64,000 nt of DNA from Rodentibacter genomosp. 1 (GTDB taxonomy: Bacteria; Pseudomonadota; Gammaproteobacteria; Enterobacterales; Pasteurellaceae). Position 1 is the first letter of the stretch, and every line of letters begins with the position of its first letter. The notes beneath the pieces were generated by a model. That model worked only from the letters and a program-made list of their open reading frames with translations, was not told the origin of the DNA and ran no database searches. The position numbers and the translations under genes were made by a program. The DNA is taken from contig NZ_MLHN01000007.1 in the NCBI RefSeq assembly GCF_001999285.1, positions 62,001 through 126,000 of the forward strand, given 5' to 3'. Positions 13,013-23,367 of the stretch are shown here, in pieces.

Positions 13013-14551
13013 ATGCTTGCTTCACTTCAAGATATCCTCGATACTGTTAAAGCCAATAACCTTACTTATCACCAAAAATTAATGATGCTGGGCAATATTG
13101 CCGAGCGTCTGTTTGATCCAAGAGCACTACTTGGTTACACCGATGAAGAATGGGGCTTTTTGCAGAATCAAATGATTTGTGATTTATGCGAAGGTTACGC
13201 CATTTATCGTCCACGCTATATTTTGCCGGATTACAATGTGTATATTCAAAAAGGTTGTGAGTTTTTAGAATTACCGCCACCAAAAGATCTTGATGAAGTG
13301 CTTGATGGCTTGCTTATTCTTTACTCTCATGTGCCTTCCATTACGACCTATCCGGTTTATGTGGGTCGGCTAGATGTATTGCTTGATCCCTTCATTACGG
13401 ATGAAGAAAAAGACTACATCAAAATCAAACGCTTCTTGAATCATATTGATAAAACTGTGCCGGATTCTTTTTGTCATGCCAATATTGGTCCCTATGATAC
13501 CAAAGCTGGTCGCCTGATTTTACGGGCAGTGATTGAGCTTGAAGCGCCTACGCCAAATATGACAATCCGCTATGATAAAACAAAAACAAACCGTGAATTT
13601 GCAGAGCTTGCGGCAAAAGCCTGTCTGTTAGTTTCTAAACCTTCTTTTGCCAACGATGCTTACTATATTGCTGATTTAGGCGAAGAATATGGCGTGGCAA
13701 GTTGTTACAATGCACTGCCTGAATGTGGCGGAGCTTATACATTAACGCGTTTACGCCTTGGCACTATCGCCCGGGCTTGCAAAAGTGTGGATGAAATGGT
13801 GAATGAATTATTACCACGTGTTGCGAAATGCGCTCTTTCTACAATGGATAAACGCCATAAATTTGTGGTAGAAGAAAGCCACTTTTTTAACAGTTCGTTT
13901 TTAGAAAAAGAGGGTTTCATTAAACGTACCAATTTTACCGGTATGTTCGCGATTGTCGGATTAGCGGATGCGGCTAACCATTTGTTGCAGTGTGAAGATT
14001 TAAATGAAACCTTTGGGAAAAGTAAACGGGGAGATGAAATTGCCACTGCCATTATGGATAAACTGAAGGAAATCACTGAGGAGCATGAAGGTGTGTATGC
14101 CGAGCGTACCGGCAACCGCTATTTATTACATGCGCAAGTAGGGGCAAGTAACCATGAGGAAGATAAACGCAACGCACCGGCACATCGTATTCGTGTAGGT
14201 GAAGAGCCAACATTACTTGCTCATCTAAAACAATCCGCCCCATTCCACAAGTATTTCCCATCAGGTACAGGAGATTTATTTGCTTTCGACCAAACCTACG
14301 TAGATCATTGCGATGCGGTGGTGGATATTATTGATGGCGCTTTTTCTTTAGGCTATCGCTATATTACAACCTATTTAAAAAATACGGATTTAATTCGTGT
14401 AACAGGCTATTTAGTGAAGAAAAGCGAAGTGGAAAAATACCGTAAGGGCGAAGTTGCATTACGTGATACCACTTGGTATGGGTCAGGTACGGATGAATGT
14501 GCTCAGGTATTTGATCGCCAATTACGTGATGAACAAGATGTGAAGGCTTAG
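13013..14551 (+). CDS. yjjI: YjjI family glycyl-radical enzyme
   Basis: A 512-residue protein matching the YjjI (DUF3029) family of glycyl-radical proteins. The C-terminus carries the radical motif as LIRVTGYLVKK, with the glycine expected to hold the radical. Cys residues in the CYNALPECGG segment may supply the active-site thiol. The physiological substrate is not firmly established. A perfect CRP site lies 68 bases upstream. In E. coli yjjI is paired with yjjW, a radical-SAM activase; no activase gene follows here or appears elsewhere in the window, and the downstream DNA is occupied by a dispersed palindromic repeat. Confidence 0.88.
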   Translation: MLASLQDILDTVKANNLTYHQKLMMLGNIAERLFDPRALLGYTDEEWGFLQNQMICDLCEGYAIYRPRYILPDYNVYIQKGCEFLELPPPKDLDEVLDGLLILYSHVPSITTYPVYVGRLDVLLDPFITDEEKDYIKIKRFLNHIDKTVPDSFCHANIGPYDTKAGRLILRAVIELEAPTPNMTIRYDKTKTNREFAELAAKACLLVSKPSFANDAYYIADLGEEYGVASCYNALPECGGAYTLTRLRLGTIARACKSVDEMVNELLPRVAKCALSTMDKRHKFVVEESHFFNSSFLEKEGFIKRTNFTGMFAIVGLADAANHLLQCEDLNETFGKSKRGDEIATAIMDKLKEITEEHEGVYAERTGNRYLLHAQVGASNHEEDKRNAPAHRIRVGEEPTLLAHLKQSAPFHKYFPSGTGDLFAFDQTYVDHCDAVVDIIDGAFSLGYRYITTYLKNTDLIRVTGYLVKKSEVEKYRKGEVALRDTTWYGSGTDECAQVFDRQLRDEQDVKA

Positions 14552-14598
14552 CGTAAAAATAAATGAAAAGAGCGGTTAATTTTTGACTATTTTTCAGT

Positions 14599-14755
14599 AC
14601 TATGTAGAAATGCACAAAGCAGGAAATTTCAACGACATGTAGGGACACACTGCGTGTGTCCGTTATAAAATCAGGTTATTTCAATATGTTATAAGCGGAC
14701 ACACACTGAGTATGTCCCTACAAGCTCCCCCAGATTTGTGCAACTGCTGCATAAT
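14599..14755. repeat. Dispersed nested-palindrome repeat, full copy
   Basis: About 157 bp. Outer ends read ACTATGTAGAAATGCACAAA on the left and the inverted form (TTTGTGCA...TGCATAAT) on the right; the core palindrome GTAGGGACACACTGCGTGTG at 14639-14721 lies inside. It occupies the gap between the converging ends of yjjI and the NhaC-type gene, which otherwise holds nothing I recognise. Confidence 0.85.
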
Positions 14756-14789
14756 ACAGACATTGAGTATTCCTTGGGGCTTGTGCGTT

Positions 14790-16190
14790 TTATTCTATTC
14801 TTTCAATTTTAATATTAAATAGGGCAAACATCATTGCCAGCAGAGGAACGGTATAATTAAAAACAGCATAAGGTGCATATTCAAATGCGCTGACTTGGAG
14901 CATAGAGTAAGCATAGACGCCACAAGTATTCCAAGGTACAAGTACAGATGTCACCGTGCCGCCGTCTTCTAAAGCACGAGAGAGGTTTTTAGAATGTAAT
15001 TTCCGCTCTTTATAGGCGGTCACATACATTCTGCCGGGTAGTAGAATAGAAATATATTGCTCAGAAGTTGTACAATTTGTCACCACTGAAGAAAAAATCG
15101 TCGCAATAATTAACATACTGGCATTGCGGGCAAAATGCAAAATCGTTGAAACGACTGATCTCAGCATTCCTGTTTGTTCAGCAATTCCGCCAAAGCTCAT
15201 TGCGACAATCGTGAGTGAAATGGTGTACATCATTGACTCAATTCCACCGCGATTAAACAGTGTATCAATAATTTCATGCCCGCTTTGAATTTTAAACCCA
15301 TCGTGCAAAGTTTTAACAGCCGTTCCTACATCACTACCTTGTATAATAACGTGGCAGAGTGTACCAAGCAGTATGCCAATCGTTAATGCCGGAATAGCAG
15401 GAATTTTTTTCATCACTAACAATACAACGATCACCGGTACAAGTAATAACCAAGGACTAACAACAAAATTTTGGGTAATATTTTCCATAACATTCTGTAT
15501 ATGGGAAAGATTGGTATGCGAAGTATCAAATTGCATCCCTATATACAAATAGAAACTTAACGCAATAAGATAAGCCGGCAATGTTGTAGTTAGCATATGT
15601 TTAATATGCTCAAATAAATCAGTACCTGTAATCCCAGAGGCAAGATTAGTAGTATCGGAAAGTGGCGACATTTTATCACCAAAATAAGCGCCTGAAATCA
15701 CTGCTCCCGCAACCATTGGGGTAGGAATCCCAATACTTAAACCAATACCAATTGCAGCGACACCGATTGTTCCCATTGTTGACCAAGAACTTCCTATAGA
15801 AAGTGTAACGATCCCACAAATAATACAAATCGTGAACAAAAATAATGAGGGCGAAATCAGTTTTAAACCATAATAAATCATGGTTGCAACAATGCCACCA
15901 CCTAACCAAGCACCGATAGTCAATCCGATCATTATGATGATCACGATGGCGGGGAGAGCCATTTTAATCCCCCGGTAAATCCCCTGTTCAATAGTATCCC
16001 AACGATAACCAAATTTCATGGCGACTAATGTAGCTGTAATCGCACCAATAATTAAAGGAACATGTGGCGAAGCCTCAAATTTAATAATAGAAACTGCCAT
16101 TGCAACCACCATCACAATAACCGGCAGTAATGCATACAGGAAAGGGATATTGATTTGTTGGTTTGATGCTTGAAATTTTGTATTTGACAT
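14790..16190 (-). CDS. NhaC family antiporter
   Basis: A 466-residue polytopic membrane protein with about eleven hydrophobic segments. Family landmarks include GAVISGAYFGDKMSPLSDTTN in the middle and the C-terminal VPWNTCGVYAYSML. NhaC members exchange Na+ for H+, and some exchange organic or amino acids. The frame is open 10 codons further up, but the ATG at 16190 has AGGAGG at ideal spacing and begins MSNTKFQASNQ. It lies downstream of ornithine cyclodeaminase on the same strand, so an amino-acid-linked substrate is a reasonable inference. Confidence 0.85.
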   Translation of the reverse strand: MSNTKFQASNQQINIPFLYALLPVIVMVVAMAVSIIKFEASPHVPLIIGAITATLVAMKFGYRWDTIEQGIYRGIKMALPAIVIIIMIGLTIGAWLGGGIVATMIYYGLKLISPSLFLFTICIICGIVTLSIGSSWSTMGTIGVAAIGIGLSIGIPTPMVAGAVISGAYFGDKMSPLSDTTNLASGITGTDLFEHIKHMLTTTLPAYLIALSFYLYIGMQFDTSHTNLSHIQNVMENITQNFVVSPWLLLVPVIVVLLVMKKIPAIPALTIGILLGTLCHVIIQGSDVGTAVKTLHDGFKIQSGHEIIDTLFNRGGIESMMYTISLTIVAMSFGGIAEQTGMLRSVVSTILHFARNASMLIIATIFSSVVTNCTTSEQYISILLPGRMYVTAYKERKLHSKNLSRALEDGGTVTSVLVPWNTCGVYAYSMLQVSAFEYAPYAVFNYTVPLLAMMFALFNIKIERIE

Positions 16191-16207
16191 ACAGACCTCC
16201 TCCTGAG

Positions 16208-16237
16208 AAGTACAATTCAAGTAGAAGAATTGTACTT
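16208..16237. promoter_or_regulatory. Perfect 11-bp inverted repeat in the ocd-nhaC gap
   Basis: AAGTACAATTC (16208-16218) and its exact complement (16227-16237) are separated by 8 bases and lie immediately upstream of the nhaC ribosome binding site. It could be an operator or an mRNA hairpin modulating the distal gene. No T-run follows on the coding strand. Confidence 0.5.
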
Positions 16238-16310
16238 TTTCATAAAAACATAATTGTGTTTAATACATCATTACAGGTTTCCTTATTATCTAACTGACAT
16301 TTTAGAATGA

Positions 16311-17369
16311 TTAAAGGTTTACATAATCTGTAAGATAACTAAATAAGTCTTTTGGATCTTTCAAATCCGGAGTAAGAGACAATGGATGCGATAAACCCAG
16401 TTTTATCACTGTATCATTCATATATCGAATAGCTGAAAAATCTTCAATAGCAAATCCAACAGAATCAAATAAAGTGATCTCCCCCTCTAACTGTCGGGCT
16501 GATTCTCCTTTTTGGAAGACTTCAAATAATGGCGTCACAGGAAAATCGGCCGGCATATTTTGTAATTCTCCCTCAATTCGAGTTTGAGGTTCAAATTCAA
16601 CAAACACACGAGCATTTTTCACTACATCCACATGTAATTCCGTTTTATTGATATTGTCCCCTCCTACGGCATTAATATGCATGCCTGCTTCAATCATTTC
16701 CGGCGTGATAATGTTCGCTTTTGAATATTCAGCAGTGACAGTCGTAATAATATCTGCGTTCTTGACTGCCTCCGCCACAGTATCAAAAATCTCAATTTTT
16801 AATGAGGTATTCGCTAAATTTCCGGCGAGTTTTTCACTGGCTTTTCGATCAATATCAAATAAGGCTAATTCTTCAATACCAAGCAAATGATGAAAGGCGA
16901 GCGCCTGAAACTCACTTTGACAGCCATTGCCAATAATAGCCATTCGTTTACTATTTGGACGGGCAAGATATTGAGCCGCAAGCACTGACGTTGCTGCAGT
17001 ACGCAAAGCGGTAGTCAGGGTAAATTCACTAATCACATCAGGTTGTCCCGTATCATTACTGATCAAAGCACCAAAGGCTAAAATCGTAGAAAGCCCTTCA
17101 TTAGGGTTTTTAGGGTGACAATTTACATATTTAAAACTGTACTGCTGTTGATTCGCGATAGGCATTAATTCTAATACCCCATCTGAAACGTGATGGGAAA
17201 TTCGAGACGTTTTATCAAAAGCGTCCCAGTTGAGGTAATCCTCTAAAATATAGTCCCTCATTCCTTCCAGCGTTTCCTTAATACCTTGACGCTTAATAAT
17301 ATTAGCAATGTCTTGTGGGCTAATGATAATGGTTGGCAAACTTCCTGAAATAGTAGATGGGTATGACAT
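16311..17369 (-). CDS. Ornithine cyclodeaminase
   Basis: A 352-residue protein of the ornithine cyclodeaminase/mu-crystallin family. The stretch SRISHHVSDGVLELMPIA with FKYVNCHPKNP closely follows true ornithine cyclodeaminases, which convert L-ornithine to L-proline and ammonia. The Rossmann NAD motif is IGNGCQSEFQALAF (normally GxGxQ), and the conserved VGGDNINKTELH loop is present. A ribosome binding site (AAAGGAGAA) precedes the ATG. Divergent from an Lrp/AsnC-type regulator, which probably controls it, and followed by an NhaC-type transporter. Confidence 0.88.
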   Translation of the reverse strand: MSYPSTISGSLPTIIISPQDIANIIKRQGIKETLEGMRDYILEDYLNWDAFDKTSRISHHVSDGVLELMPIANQQQYSFKYVNCHPKNPNEGLSTILAFGALISNDTGQPDVISEFTLTTALRTAATSVLAAQYLARPNSKRMAIIGNGCQSEFQALAFHHLLGIEELALFDIDRKASEKLAGNLANTSLKIEIFDTVAEAVKNADIITTVTAEYSKANIITPEMIEAGMHINAVGGDNINKTELHVDVVKNARVFVEFEPQTRIEGELQNMPADFPVTPLFEVFQKGESARQLEGEITLFDSVGFAIEDFSAIRYMNDTVIKLGLSHPLSLTPDLKDPKDLFSYLTDYVNL

Positions 17370-17460
17370 AACTTTTCTCCTTTTGGTTAATAAAATATTA
17401 ATGAATTGTTATGACAACCCTAGTGTGCAAGATTTTTCTATTAATTAAAATAGTGAAATA

Positions 17461-17476
17461 TGCTAATGTTTTAGCA
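17461..17476. promoter_or_regulatory. Candidate Lrp-type operator
   Basis: TGCTAATGTTTTAGCA is a perfect 6-bp inverted repeat with a 4-base centre in the divergent promoter region between ocd and the Lrp-type gene, set in AT-rich DNA as Lrp/AsnC sites usually are. Confidence 0.45.
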
Positions 17477-17510
17477 AAATTTAATCATTTTGTTAGGGAG
17501 AACTTGCATT

Positions 17511-17939
17511 ATGTCAATTTTGGACGAAACCAATCAAAAATTATTGAGTCTATTACGGGAAAATGCGAGATACTCCATTGCCTTTTTAGCAAAAAAATTA
17601 AACGTTTCTCGGGCAACCGTAGTGAACCGTATCGCACGACTTGAAAAAGAAGGTATTATTTTGGGTTATAGGGTTGAGCTTCACTCCACCGTAGAATCTA
17701 ACGGCATTAAAGCTTGGACAACCGTGATAGTCGATGGTGGTGCAACGTCAGAGGTTGTTCAAACCCTTCGAGGTGAGCCTTGTATCAATGCCATTTATGA
17801 TACTAACGGACGTTGGGATATTCTTATTGAACTTATCGCTCCGTCATTGGAAGAACTGGGACAAGCATTAGAACGAATTCGCTCAATTAAAGCGATTAGT
17901 TCTTCTGAAACCTATATCCATTTGAAACGTTACGTTTAA
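17511..17939 (+). CDS. Lrp/AsnC family transcriptional regulator
   Basis: A 142-residue protein starting MSILDETNQKLLSLLRENAR. It has the family layout: N-terminal winged helix-turn-helix (residues ~5-60, AFLAKKLNVSRATVVNRIARLEKEG) and a C-terminal ligand-binding RAM domain (~70-140). A frame start 7 codons upstream (17490) is less likely because the family begins just before LDxxNxxLL. Divergent from the ornithine cyclodeaminase gene; amino-acid-responsive control of the ocd-nhaC pair is the natural inference. Confidence 0.88.
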   Translation: MSILDETNQKLLSLLRENARYSIAFLAKKLNVSRATVVNRIARLEKEGIILGYRVELHSTVESNGIKAWTTVIVDGGATSEVVQTLRGEPCINAIYDTNGRWDILIELIAPSLEELGQALERIRSIKAISSSETYIHLKRYV

Positions 17940-17941
17940 CG

Positions 17942-17967
17942 AAAAAAATCGGCACCAAGGTGCCGAT
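17942..17967 (-). terminator. Terminator of the nap operon
   Basis: A perfect 9-bp stem (17948-17956 with 17959-17967), a 2-base loop and a run of seven T on the minus strand, 44 bases past the napC stop. Confidence 0.85.
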
Positions 17968-18010
17968 AATTCATGAAGTGCGGTCAAAATTTTGTTTATT
18001 TTGCCTGAAA

Positions 18011-18607
18011 TTATTTTTTGAAACCGGATTCCACTTCGCGCATATCCGGCAATTGGTGTGCGATCCCTTTATGGCAATCAATACAAGTTTTCCCTTCTGT
18101 TTTGATTTTTTCATGCATTTTGGCAGCAACAGGACGTTGTTCGCTAAAATTCATTCTCTCCACATTATGGCAATTACGACACTCTTGGGAATCATTGGCT
18201 TTCATTCTTGCCCACTCTCTTTCCGCCATTTCCAAACGATGCTCGTTAAATTTCTCTAACGTATCGACTTTTCCGGTATAGTGCGCATACACTTCTTTCG
18301 CCGCAATGATTTTTCGTTTCATTTTTGGCCCAAACTCGTGTGGTACATGGCAATCCGGACAGCTTGCCCCTACACCGGTGCGGGTTTGATAATGCACGCT
18401 GTGGAGATATTCAGGGTAGGCATCATTCATATGGCAACTTGCGCAGAATTGTTCGGTATTCGTTTTCTCTAAACCATAATTGAACCCTACCCAAGATAAA
18501 ATGCCGCCAATGAAAGCCAAGCTAATGATGGTTCCCACCGCAAGACGGCTCGGTTTACGAAACCAATGCCAAAAACGTACAATGAAGTTTGTTTTTTTCT
18601 CTGACAT
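18011..18607 (-). CDS. napC: NapC tetrahaem quinol dehydrogenase
   Basis: A 198-residue NapC/NirT cytochrome. One N-terminal membrane helix (about residues 20-42) anchors a periplasmic domain with four CxxCH haem motifs: CASCH, CPDCH, CRNCH, CIDCH. It oxidises membrane quinol and passes electrons to NapB/NapA. GGAAGG precedes the ATG. Last gene of napFDAGHBC, 12 bases after napB. Confidence 0.96.
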   Translation of the reverse strand: MSEKKTNFIVRFWHWFRKPSRLAVGTIISLAFIGGILSWVGFNYGLEKTNTEQFCASCHMNDAYPEYLHSVHYQTRTGVGASCPDCHVPHEFGPKMKRKIIAAKEVYAHYTGKVDTLEKFNEHRLEMAEREWARMKANDSQECRNCHNVERMNFSEQRPVAAKMHEKIKTEGKTCIDCHKGIAHQLPDMREVESGFKK

Positions 18608-18619
18608 AATCCTTCCTTC

Positions 18620-19063
18620 TTAGTTACCGTAGCCTTTCATCGGTTTGAAATCATTTGGTACGATAGGATCGACATTTGATTGAGAAACGTGGCACTGTAA
18701 GCAAAAATAACGGCGTGGCGATGAGCTGGAACCAATGTTTCCGTCACGATCCATAAAGTGTGTTGGACTGATTCGGGTTGCCCCACTTAAACGTGAGTTT
18801 TCCGGACTATGGCAGTTTAAACACTGGTTCACATTTTTTGTCACTTGATAATTGGCAACACTATGAGGAACCATAGGTGGCTGGTTTACATAATTGAGCG
18901 CAGGCAGTTCGCTATGGCGTGGAGAATTGTGAAATTCCGGTGCAATATTTTCCGGTGATTGAGTTAAATCTTTCCCTACCGGTTGAACCTCTGTTGCCAT
19001 CAATGAACCGGCAAAAAGTGCGGTCATTAATCCGATTAAAATTTTAGATACCTGTTTGGTCAT
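18620..19063 (-). CDS. napB: NapB dihaem cytochrome c subunit
   Basis: A 147-residue exported protein: signal peptide MTKQVSKILIGLMTALFAGS then a periplasmic domain with two haem sites, CLNCH and CLQCH. It is the electron-transfer subunit of periplasmic nitrate reductase. A GTG three codons upstream (19072) overlaps the napH stop, but the ATG at 19063 has GGGGAG at 8-base spacing and gives the normal signal peptide. Confidence 0.95.
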   Translation of the reverse strand: MTKQVSKILIGLMTALFAGSLMATEVQPVGKDLTQSPENIAPEFHNSPRHSELPALNYVNQPPMVPHSVANYQVTKNVNQCLNCHSPENSRLSGATRISPTHFMDRDGNIGSSSSPRRYFCLQCHVSQSNVDPIVPNDFKPMKGYGN

Positions 19064-19068
19064 ATTAA

Positions 19069-19932
19069 TCACTCCCCTGAATGATCGAATCGAGTCGAAA
19101 ATTTAAATACTTTTTCAGCGCAAACATCAATACAGCGTCCACAGCTGATACAATCTTTGGAAAGCACGAGTAGGCTTTCGTCTTTTTTTCCGTGTAAAGG
19201 TGAACGTAACACTTGGGGTTCGGGGCAGACATTGTAGCAGTCCATGCAATGATCACATTTCGTGCGCTCAATCACTTTAACTCGGATGAGACTTTTTGCA
19301 CCGATTAAACCATACATTGCCCCAATTGGGCATAAATGGCCACACCAACCATGTTCGACAATCAACAAATCAAAAAGAAAAATAACTATAATTAACCAAG
19401 TTGTCGCGCCAAATCCAAAGACAAAAGCACGTCCTAATGCCGCAACGGGATTAATCCATTCCCACAATAGCATTCCGCTTGTCGCACTGCCGACTAAAAT
19501 CATCGCCAAAATACCGTAGCGTAACCCTCGTGAAAGCTTTGCCGTTTGGCGAATACCGAGTTTACGGCGTAACCATGCTGCGGTATCCGTCACGACATTT
19601 AGCGGACAAACCCAACCACAGAAAACTTTACCCCCCAAAACGGCGTAGCAAAGTACAATAATTGCCGCACCGATTAACGTCAGCACATCGGGTAAATGCC
19701 CTGTTGCAAGGCTTTCGGCAGTAATTAAGGGATCACTTAAAGGAATCGTATCAAACAGCAGGCTACCACTGTAATTACCTTTTAAGATCCACACGCCGAA
19801 ATAAGGGCCGCTTAAAAACATCGCCAGAATGCTGAATTGGCTTAAACGTCGCCAAAATAAAAAGCGGTTGACATACCACCATCCCCATTTTTGGCGAGTC
19901 TCTCTGCCGGCATGTTTAGGTACATTCGCCAT
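19069..19932 (-). CDS. napH: NapH membrane iron-sulfur quinol dehydrogenase subunit
   Basis: A 287-residue protein with four to five membrane helices, two CxxxCP motifs (CGWVCP, CGHLCP) and two C-terminal 4Fe-4S motifs (CDHCMDCYNVCP, CISCGRCIDVC). With NapG it moves electrons from quinol to the periplasmic nitrate reductase. It starts at the base where napG ends, indicating translational coupling. Confidence 0.95.
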   Translation of the reverse strand: MANVPKHAGRETRQKWGWWYVNRFLFWRRLSQFSILAMFLSGPYFGVWILKGNYSGSLLFDTIPLSDPLITAESLATGHLPDVLTLIGAAIIVLCYAVLGGKVFCGWVCPLNVVTDTAAWLRRKLGIRQTAKLSRGLRYGILAMILVGSATSGMLLWEWINPVAALGRAFVFGFGATTWLIIVIFLFDLLIVEHGWCGHLCPIGAMYGLIGAKSLIRVKVIERTKCDHCMDCYNVCPEPQVLRSPLHGKKDESLLVLSKDCISCGRCIDVCAEKVFKFSTRFDHSGE

Positions 19933-20738
19933 TATTTTACCCCTCCCAAAATGGGAGCTAACACAGGCTCAAGCGGCTCGGACGTTGCCATATTTTCAGG
20001 CATTCTCGTTGGTACAGAAATTATTGCTTCCGGCGAAAGAGAATGACCGGCTTTCGCCTTTTCTTCCCAACCTAAACGGTAGTGTTTCCCCAACATGCCT
20101 TTTGCCAGTTCCATTGGTAAAACCTTAATCGCCGCTTCTTCCAACACACAGGCTTGTTCACATTTTCCACAACCGGTGCAGGCATCGGAATGCACTGTCG
20201 GAATGAATAAAGCATGTTTATCCGAACGGGGATTATGTTGTTTTTCCAATGTAATTGCTTTGTCGATTAATGGGCAAACCCGATAGCACACATCACAACG
20301 CAACCCTTGCCAGTTGAGGCAGGTTTCGTGGTCTAATAGCACGGATAATCCCATACGGGATTCGTTAATATCCGTTGCATTGCGGTCTAACGCACCACTT
20401 GGGCAAACATGTGCACAGGGAATATCAGGGCACATTTCGCACGGTTTATCCCGAGCAATAAAATAGGGTGTCCCTGCTTCTACCGGCGACAATAGCGATG
20501 CCAAATGCAACATATCGTAAGGGCAAGCCTGCACGCATTGACCACAGCGAATACAGGCGGCTGAAAAGGCTTTCGCATCCTGTAATGCAAAAGGAGGACG
20601 CAGTGGTACGCCTTCTCGTGCCAAACTTTGGTTTTGTTGTAACCCCAATAAAATCCCCACGCCGACAAGCCCTCCCGTGGTTCGGGCGGTTTCCTTTAAG
20701 AATCGTCTGCGTTCAGGATTAAGTTTGGGTGTCTTCAT
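19932..20738 (-). CDS. napG: NapG iron-sulfur protein (Tat-exported)
   Basis: A 268-residue ferredoxin-type protein starting [20 protein letters not shown], with a twin-arginine export signal. Four 4Fe-4S motifs follow: [35 protein letters not shown] and [11 protein letters not shown]. It partners NapH. The ATG at 20738 is chosen over a frame extension to 20771 because the Tat signal then lies at the usual distance from the N-terminus. Its Shine-Dalgarno sequence is weak (AAAGAAA). Confidence 0.94.
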   Translation of the reverse strand: MKTPKLNPERRRFLKETARTTGGLVGVGILLGLQQNQSLAREGVPLRPPFALQDAKAFSAACIRCGQCVQACPYDMLHLASLLSPVEAGTPYFIARDKPCEMCPDIPCAHVCPSGALDRNATDINESRMGLSVLLDHETCLNWQGLRCDVCYRVCPLIDKAITLEKQHNPRSDKHALFIPTVHSDACTGCGKCEQACVLEEAAIKVLPMELAKGMLGKHYRLGWEEKAKAGHSLSPEAIISVPTRMPENMATSEPLEPVLAPILGGVK

Positions 20739-20847
20739 TTTCTTTTTAATTATTAACCGCACTTTTCTCACTCATATTGTGCAATGCTTTGCATTCCCAT
20801 AAATGAGAGAAAGGCAAGATAAAGTGCGGTTGATTTTGACATCATTT

Positions 20848-23331
20848 TTATGCTGCCTTTTCCACTTTTACCGCACATTTTTTGAAGTCGGTTTCTTTTG
20901 AAATAGGATCAGTAGCGTCAAGCGTAAGCACATTGGCAAGCTGACCTGCATCAAAGAAAGTAGTGAAAACTAACCCTCGTGGCGGCTTATTACGTCCCCG
21001 AGTATCTAAGTGTGAAATCATTTCACCACGACGAGATGAAATCTTAATTTTATCACCATGACGTAGTCCTCTCGCTTCGGCATCAAGCGGATGCATCCAC
21101 ACTAAGTTATTTGGAAATGCACGATGTAATTCCGGTACACGACGAGTCATAGAGCCGGTATGCCAATGTTCAAGCACACGACCGGTTGATAACCATAAAT
21201 CGTATTCTTGATCCGGTGATTCTGCCGGCGGCTCATAAGGCACGGCAAGGATAATCGCTTTTTTATCCGGATAGCCGTAAAACGCTACGCCTTCCCCTTC
21301 TTTGACATAAGGATCGTAACCTTCACGATAACGCCATAAGGTTTCTTTGCCATCCACTACCGGCCAACGTAATCCACGGGCTTTATGGTACATCTCAAAC
21401 GGTGCTAAATCATGACCGTGACCTCGACCAAATTCGGCGTATTCTTCAAATAATCCTTTGTGTACGTAGTAACCAAAATGCGCTGATTCGTCGTTTAATT
21501 GCCCTTCGGCGAGCTCACTTAGCGGGAATTTATCCACTTGCCCGTTTTTGAATAGCACTTCATATAATGTTTTTCCGCGGTATTCCGGCATTTGTGCAAG
21601 CAATTCTTCTGTCCACATTTCATCTGTTGTGAAGTATTTGGCAAATTCCATTAATTGCCACAAGTCGGATTTCGCTTCTCCCGGCGCTTTCACTTGTTGA
21701 CGCCAGAATTGGGTGCGGCGCTCTGCATTACCGTATGCCCCCTCTTTTTCCACCCACATTGCTGTTGGAAGGATTAAATCGGCGGATAAAGCGGAAACCG
21801 TTGGATAAGGATCGGATACAACGACGAAGTTGCCTTCTTTACGCCAACCGGGCAAACGATCCGTATTGATATTTGGCCCTGCTTGCATATTGTTGTTACA
21901 CATTTGCCATAATACGTTCATTTTACCATCGTGCATTGCACGATCTTGGGCGATAGTATCCAAACCGACTTTTTCGGAAATTGTCCCTTTTGGTAGTTTC
22001 CAAATACGTTCTGCCGTTTCACGATGTTTAGGATTGGTTACGACTAAATCGGCAGGCAAACGGTGTGGGAAAGAACCCACTTCACGTGCCGTACCGCAGG
22101 CGGAAGGTTGGCCGGTTAAAGAGAACGGACCACAGCCCGGAATAGAAATTTTACCGGTTAGCAAATGAATGTTATAGACTAGATGGTTTGCCCAAACACC
22201 ACGGGTGTGTTGGTTAAAGCCCATGGTCCAGAAAGAGACCACTTTTTTATTTGGATCGGCATAAAGTTTTGCCAGATTCTCAAGTTGGGTTTTATCCACA
22301 CCGGACATTTCTGCCACTTTTTCAAGGGTATATTCCGATACCAATTGTTTTAATTCTTCAAATGAAGAATCGTGCATTTTACCTGCGGTTTTACGGTTGG
22401 TGTCTTTCTCTAACGGATTTTCAGGACGTAAACCGTAACCGATATTGGTTTCACCACGTTTAAATTTAGTGTGTTTATTAACAAAATCCCAATTAATTGC
22501 ATTATTTTGAATGAGATAGTTAATGATGTAGTTCATAATGGCTAAATCGGTTTGCGGTGTAAATACCAAACCGTGATCGGCAAGCTCAAAACTACGATGT
22601 TCAAAAGTGGAGAGTACGGCAACTTTCACATCAGGATTCGAAATGCGGCGATCTGTAATACGAGACCACAAAATCGGGTGCATTTCCGCCATATTGGAAC
22701 CCCAAAGTACAAACGCATCGGCACGTTCAATATCATCATAGCAACCCATTGGTTCATCCATACCGAAAGTACGCATAAACGCAACTGCCGCAGATGCCAT
22801 ACAGTGACGGGCATTCGGATCGACGTTATTAGAACGGAAGCCGGCTTTCCAAAGTTTGTTTTTGGCATAGCCTTCCCAAATGGTCGATTGACCGGAACTG
22901 AACATTCCCACGGCATTTTGACCATTTTTCTTAAAGGCTTCTTTGAATTTTTCAGCCATGGTTTTAAAGGCAATATCCCAAGAAACAGGGGTAAAATCCC
23001 CATTCTTGTCGTATTTTCCGTTGGTCATCCGCAACATCGGTTGTGTTAAACGATCTTTACCATACATAATTTTTGGTAAGAAGTAACCTTTAATACAGTT
23101 TAAACCACGGTTAACTTCTGCATCCGGATCACCTTGGGAAGCAACAACCCGCCCATCTTTAGTTCCTACTAACACAGCACAGCCTGTTCCACAAAAACGG
23201 CATACGGCTTTATCCCACTTAATTTCAGGTTCAGCCGCAATCACATTCTTGACCGGAATAGTTAATCCCGCTGCGGTTGCCGCAGCTATCGCCGCATTGG
23301 CTTTCATAAAGTCTCGACGACTTAAACTCAT
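20848..23331 (-). CDS. napA: Periplasmic nitrate reductase catalytic subunit
   Basis: An 827-residue molybdopterin-guanine-dinucleotide enzyme that reduces nitrate to nitrite in the periplasm. It has a Tat signal ([16 protein letters not shown]), an N-terminal 4Fe-4S motif CRFCGTGC with downstream GLNCIKGYF, and the Mo-coordinating cysteine in [16 protein letters not shown]. Length matches other NapA proteins. The ATG at 23331 has GAGGGG at good spacing; an upstream GTG (23340) is less likely. The 109-base gap to napG contains a USS. Confidence 0.97.
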   Translation of the reverse strand: MSLSRRDFMKANAAIAAATAAGLTIPVKNVIAAEPEIKWDKAVCRFCGTGCAVLVGTKDGRVVASQGDPDAEVNRGLNCIKGYFLPKIMYGKDRLTQPMLRMTNGKYDKNGDFTPVSWDIAFKTMAEKFKEAFKKNGQNAVGMFSSGQSTIWEGYAKNKLWKAGFRSNNVDPNARHCMASAAVAFMRTFGMDEPMGCYDDIERADAFVLWGSNMAEMHPILWSRITDRRISNPDVKVAVLSTFEHRSFELADHGLVFTPQTDLAIMNYIINYLIQNNAINWDFVNKHTKFKRGETNIGYGLRPENPLEKDTNRKTAGKMHDSSFEELKQLVSEYTLEKVAEMSGVDKTQLENLAKLYADPNKKVVSFWTMGFNQHTRGVWANHLVYNIHLLTGKISIPGCGPFSLTGQPSACGTAREVGSFPHRLPADLVVTNPKHRETAERIWKLPKGTISEKVGLDTIAQDRAMHDGKMNVLWQMCNNNMQAGPNINTDRLPGWRKEGNFVVVSDPYPTVSALSADLILPTAMWVEKEGAYGNAERRTQFWRQQVKAPGEAKSDLWQLMEFAKYFTTDEMWTEELLAQMPEYRGKTLYEVLFKNGQVDKFPLSELAEGQLNDESAHFGYYVHKGLFEEYAEFGRGHGHDLAPFEMYHKARGLRWPVVDGKETLWRYREGYDPYVKEGEGVAFYGYPDKKAIILAVPYEPPAESPDQEYDLWLSTGRVLEHWHTGSMTRRVPELHRAFPNNLVWMHPLDAEARGLRHGDKIKISSRRGEMISHLDTRGRNKPPRGLVFTTFFDAGQLANVLTLDATDPISKETDFKKCAVKVEKAA

Positions 23332-23367
23332 TGTATTCACCCCTCGTAACAGATTGAATTTATCAAT

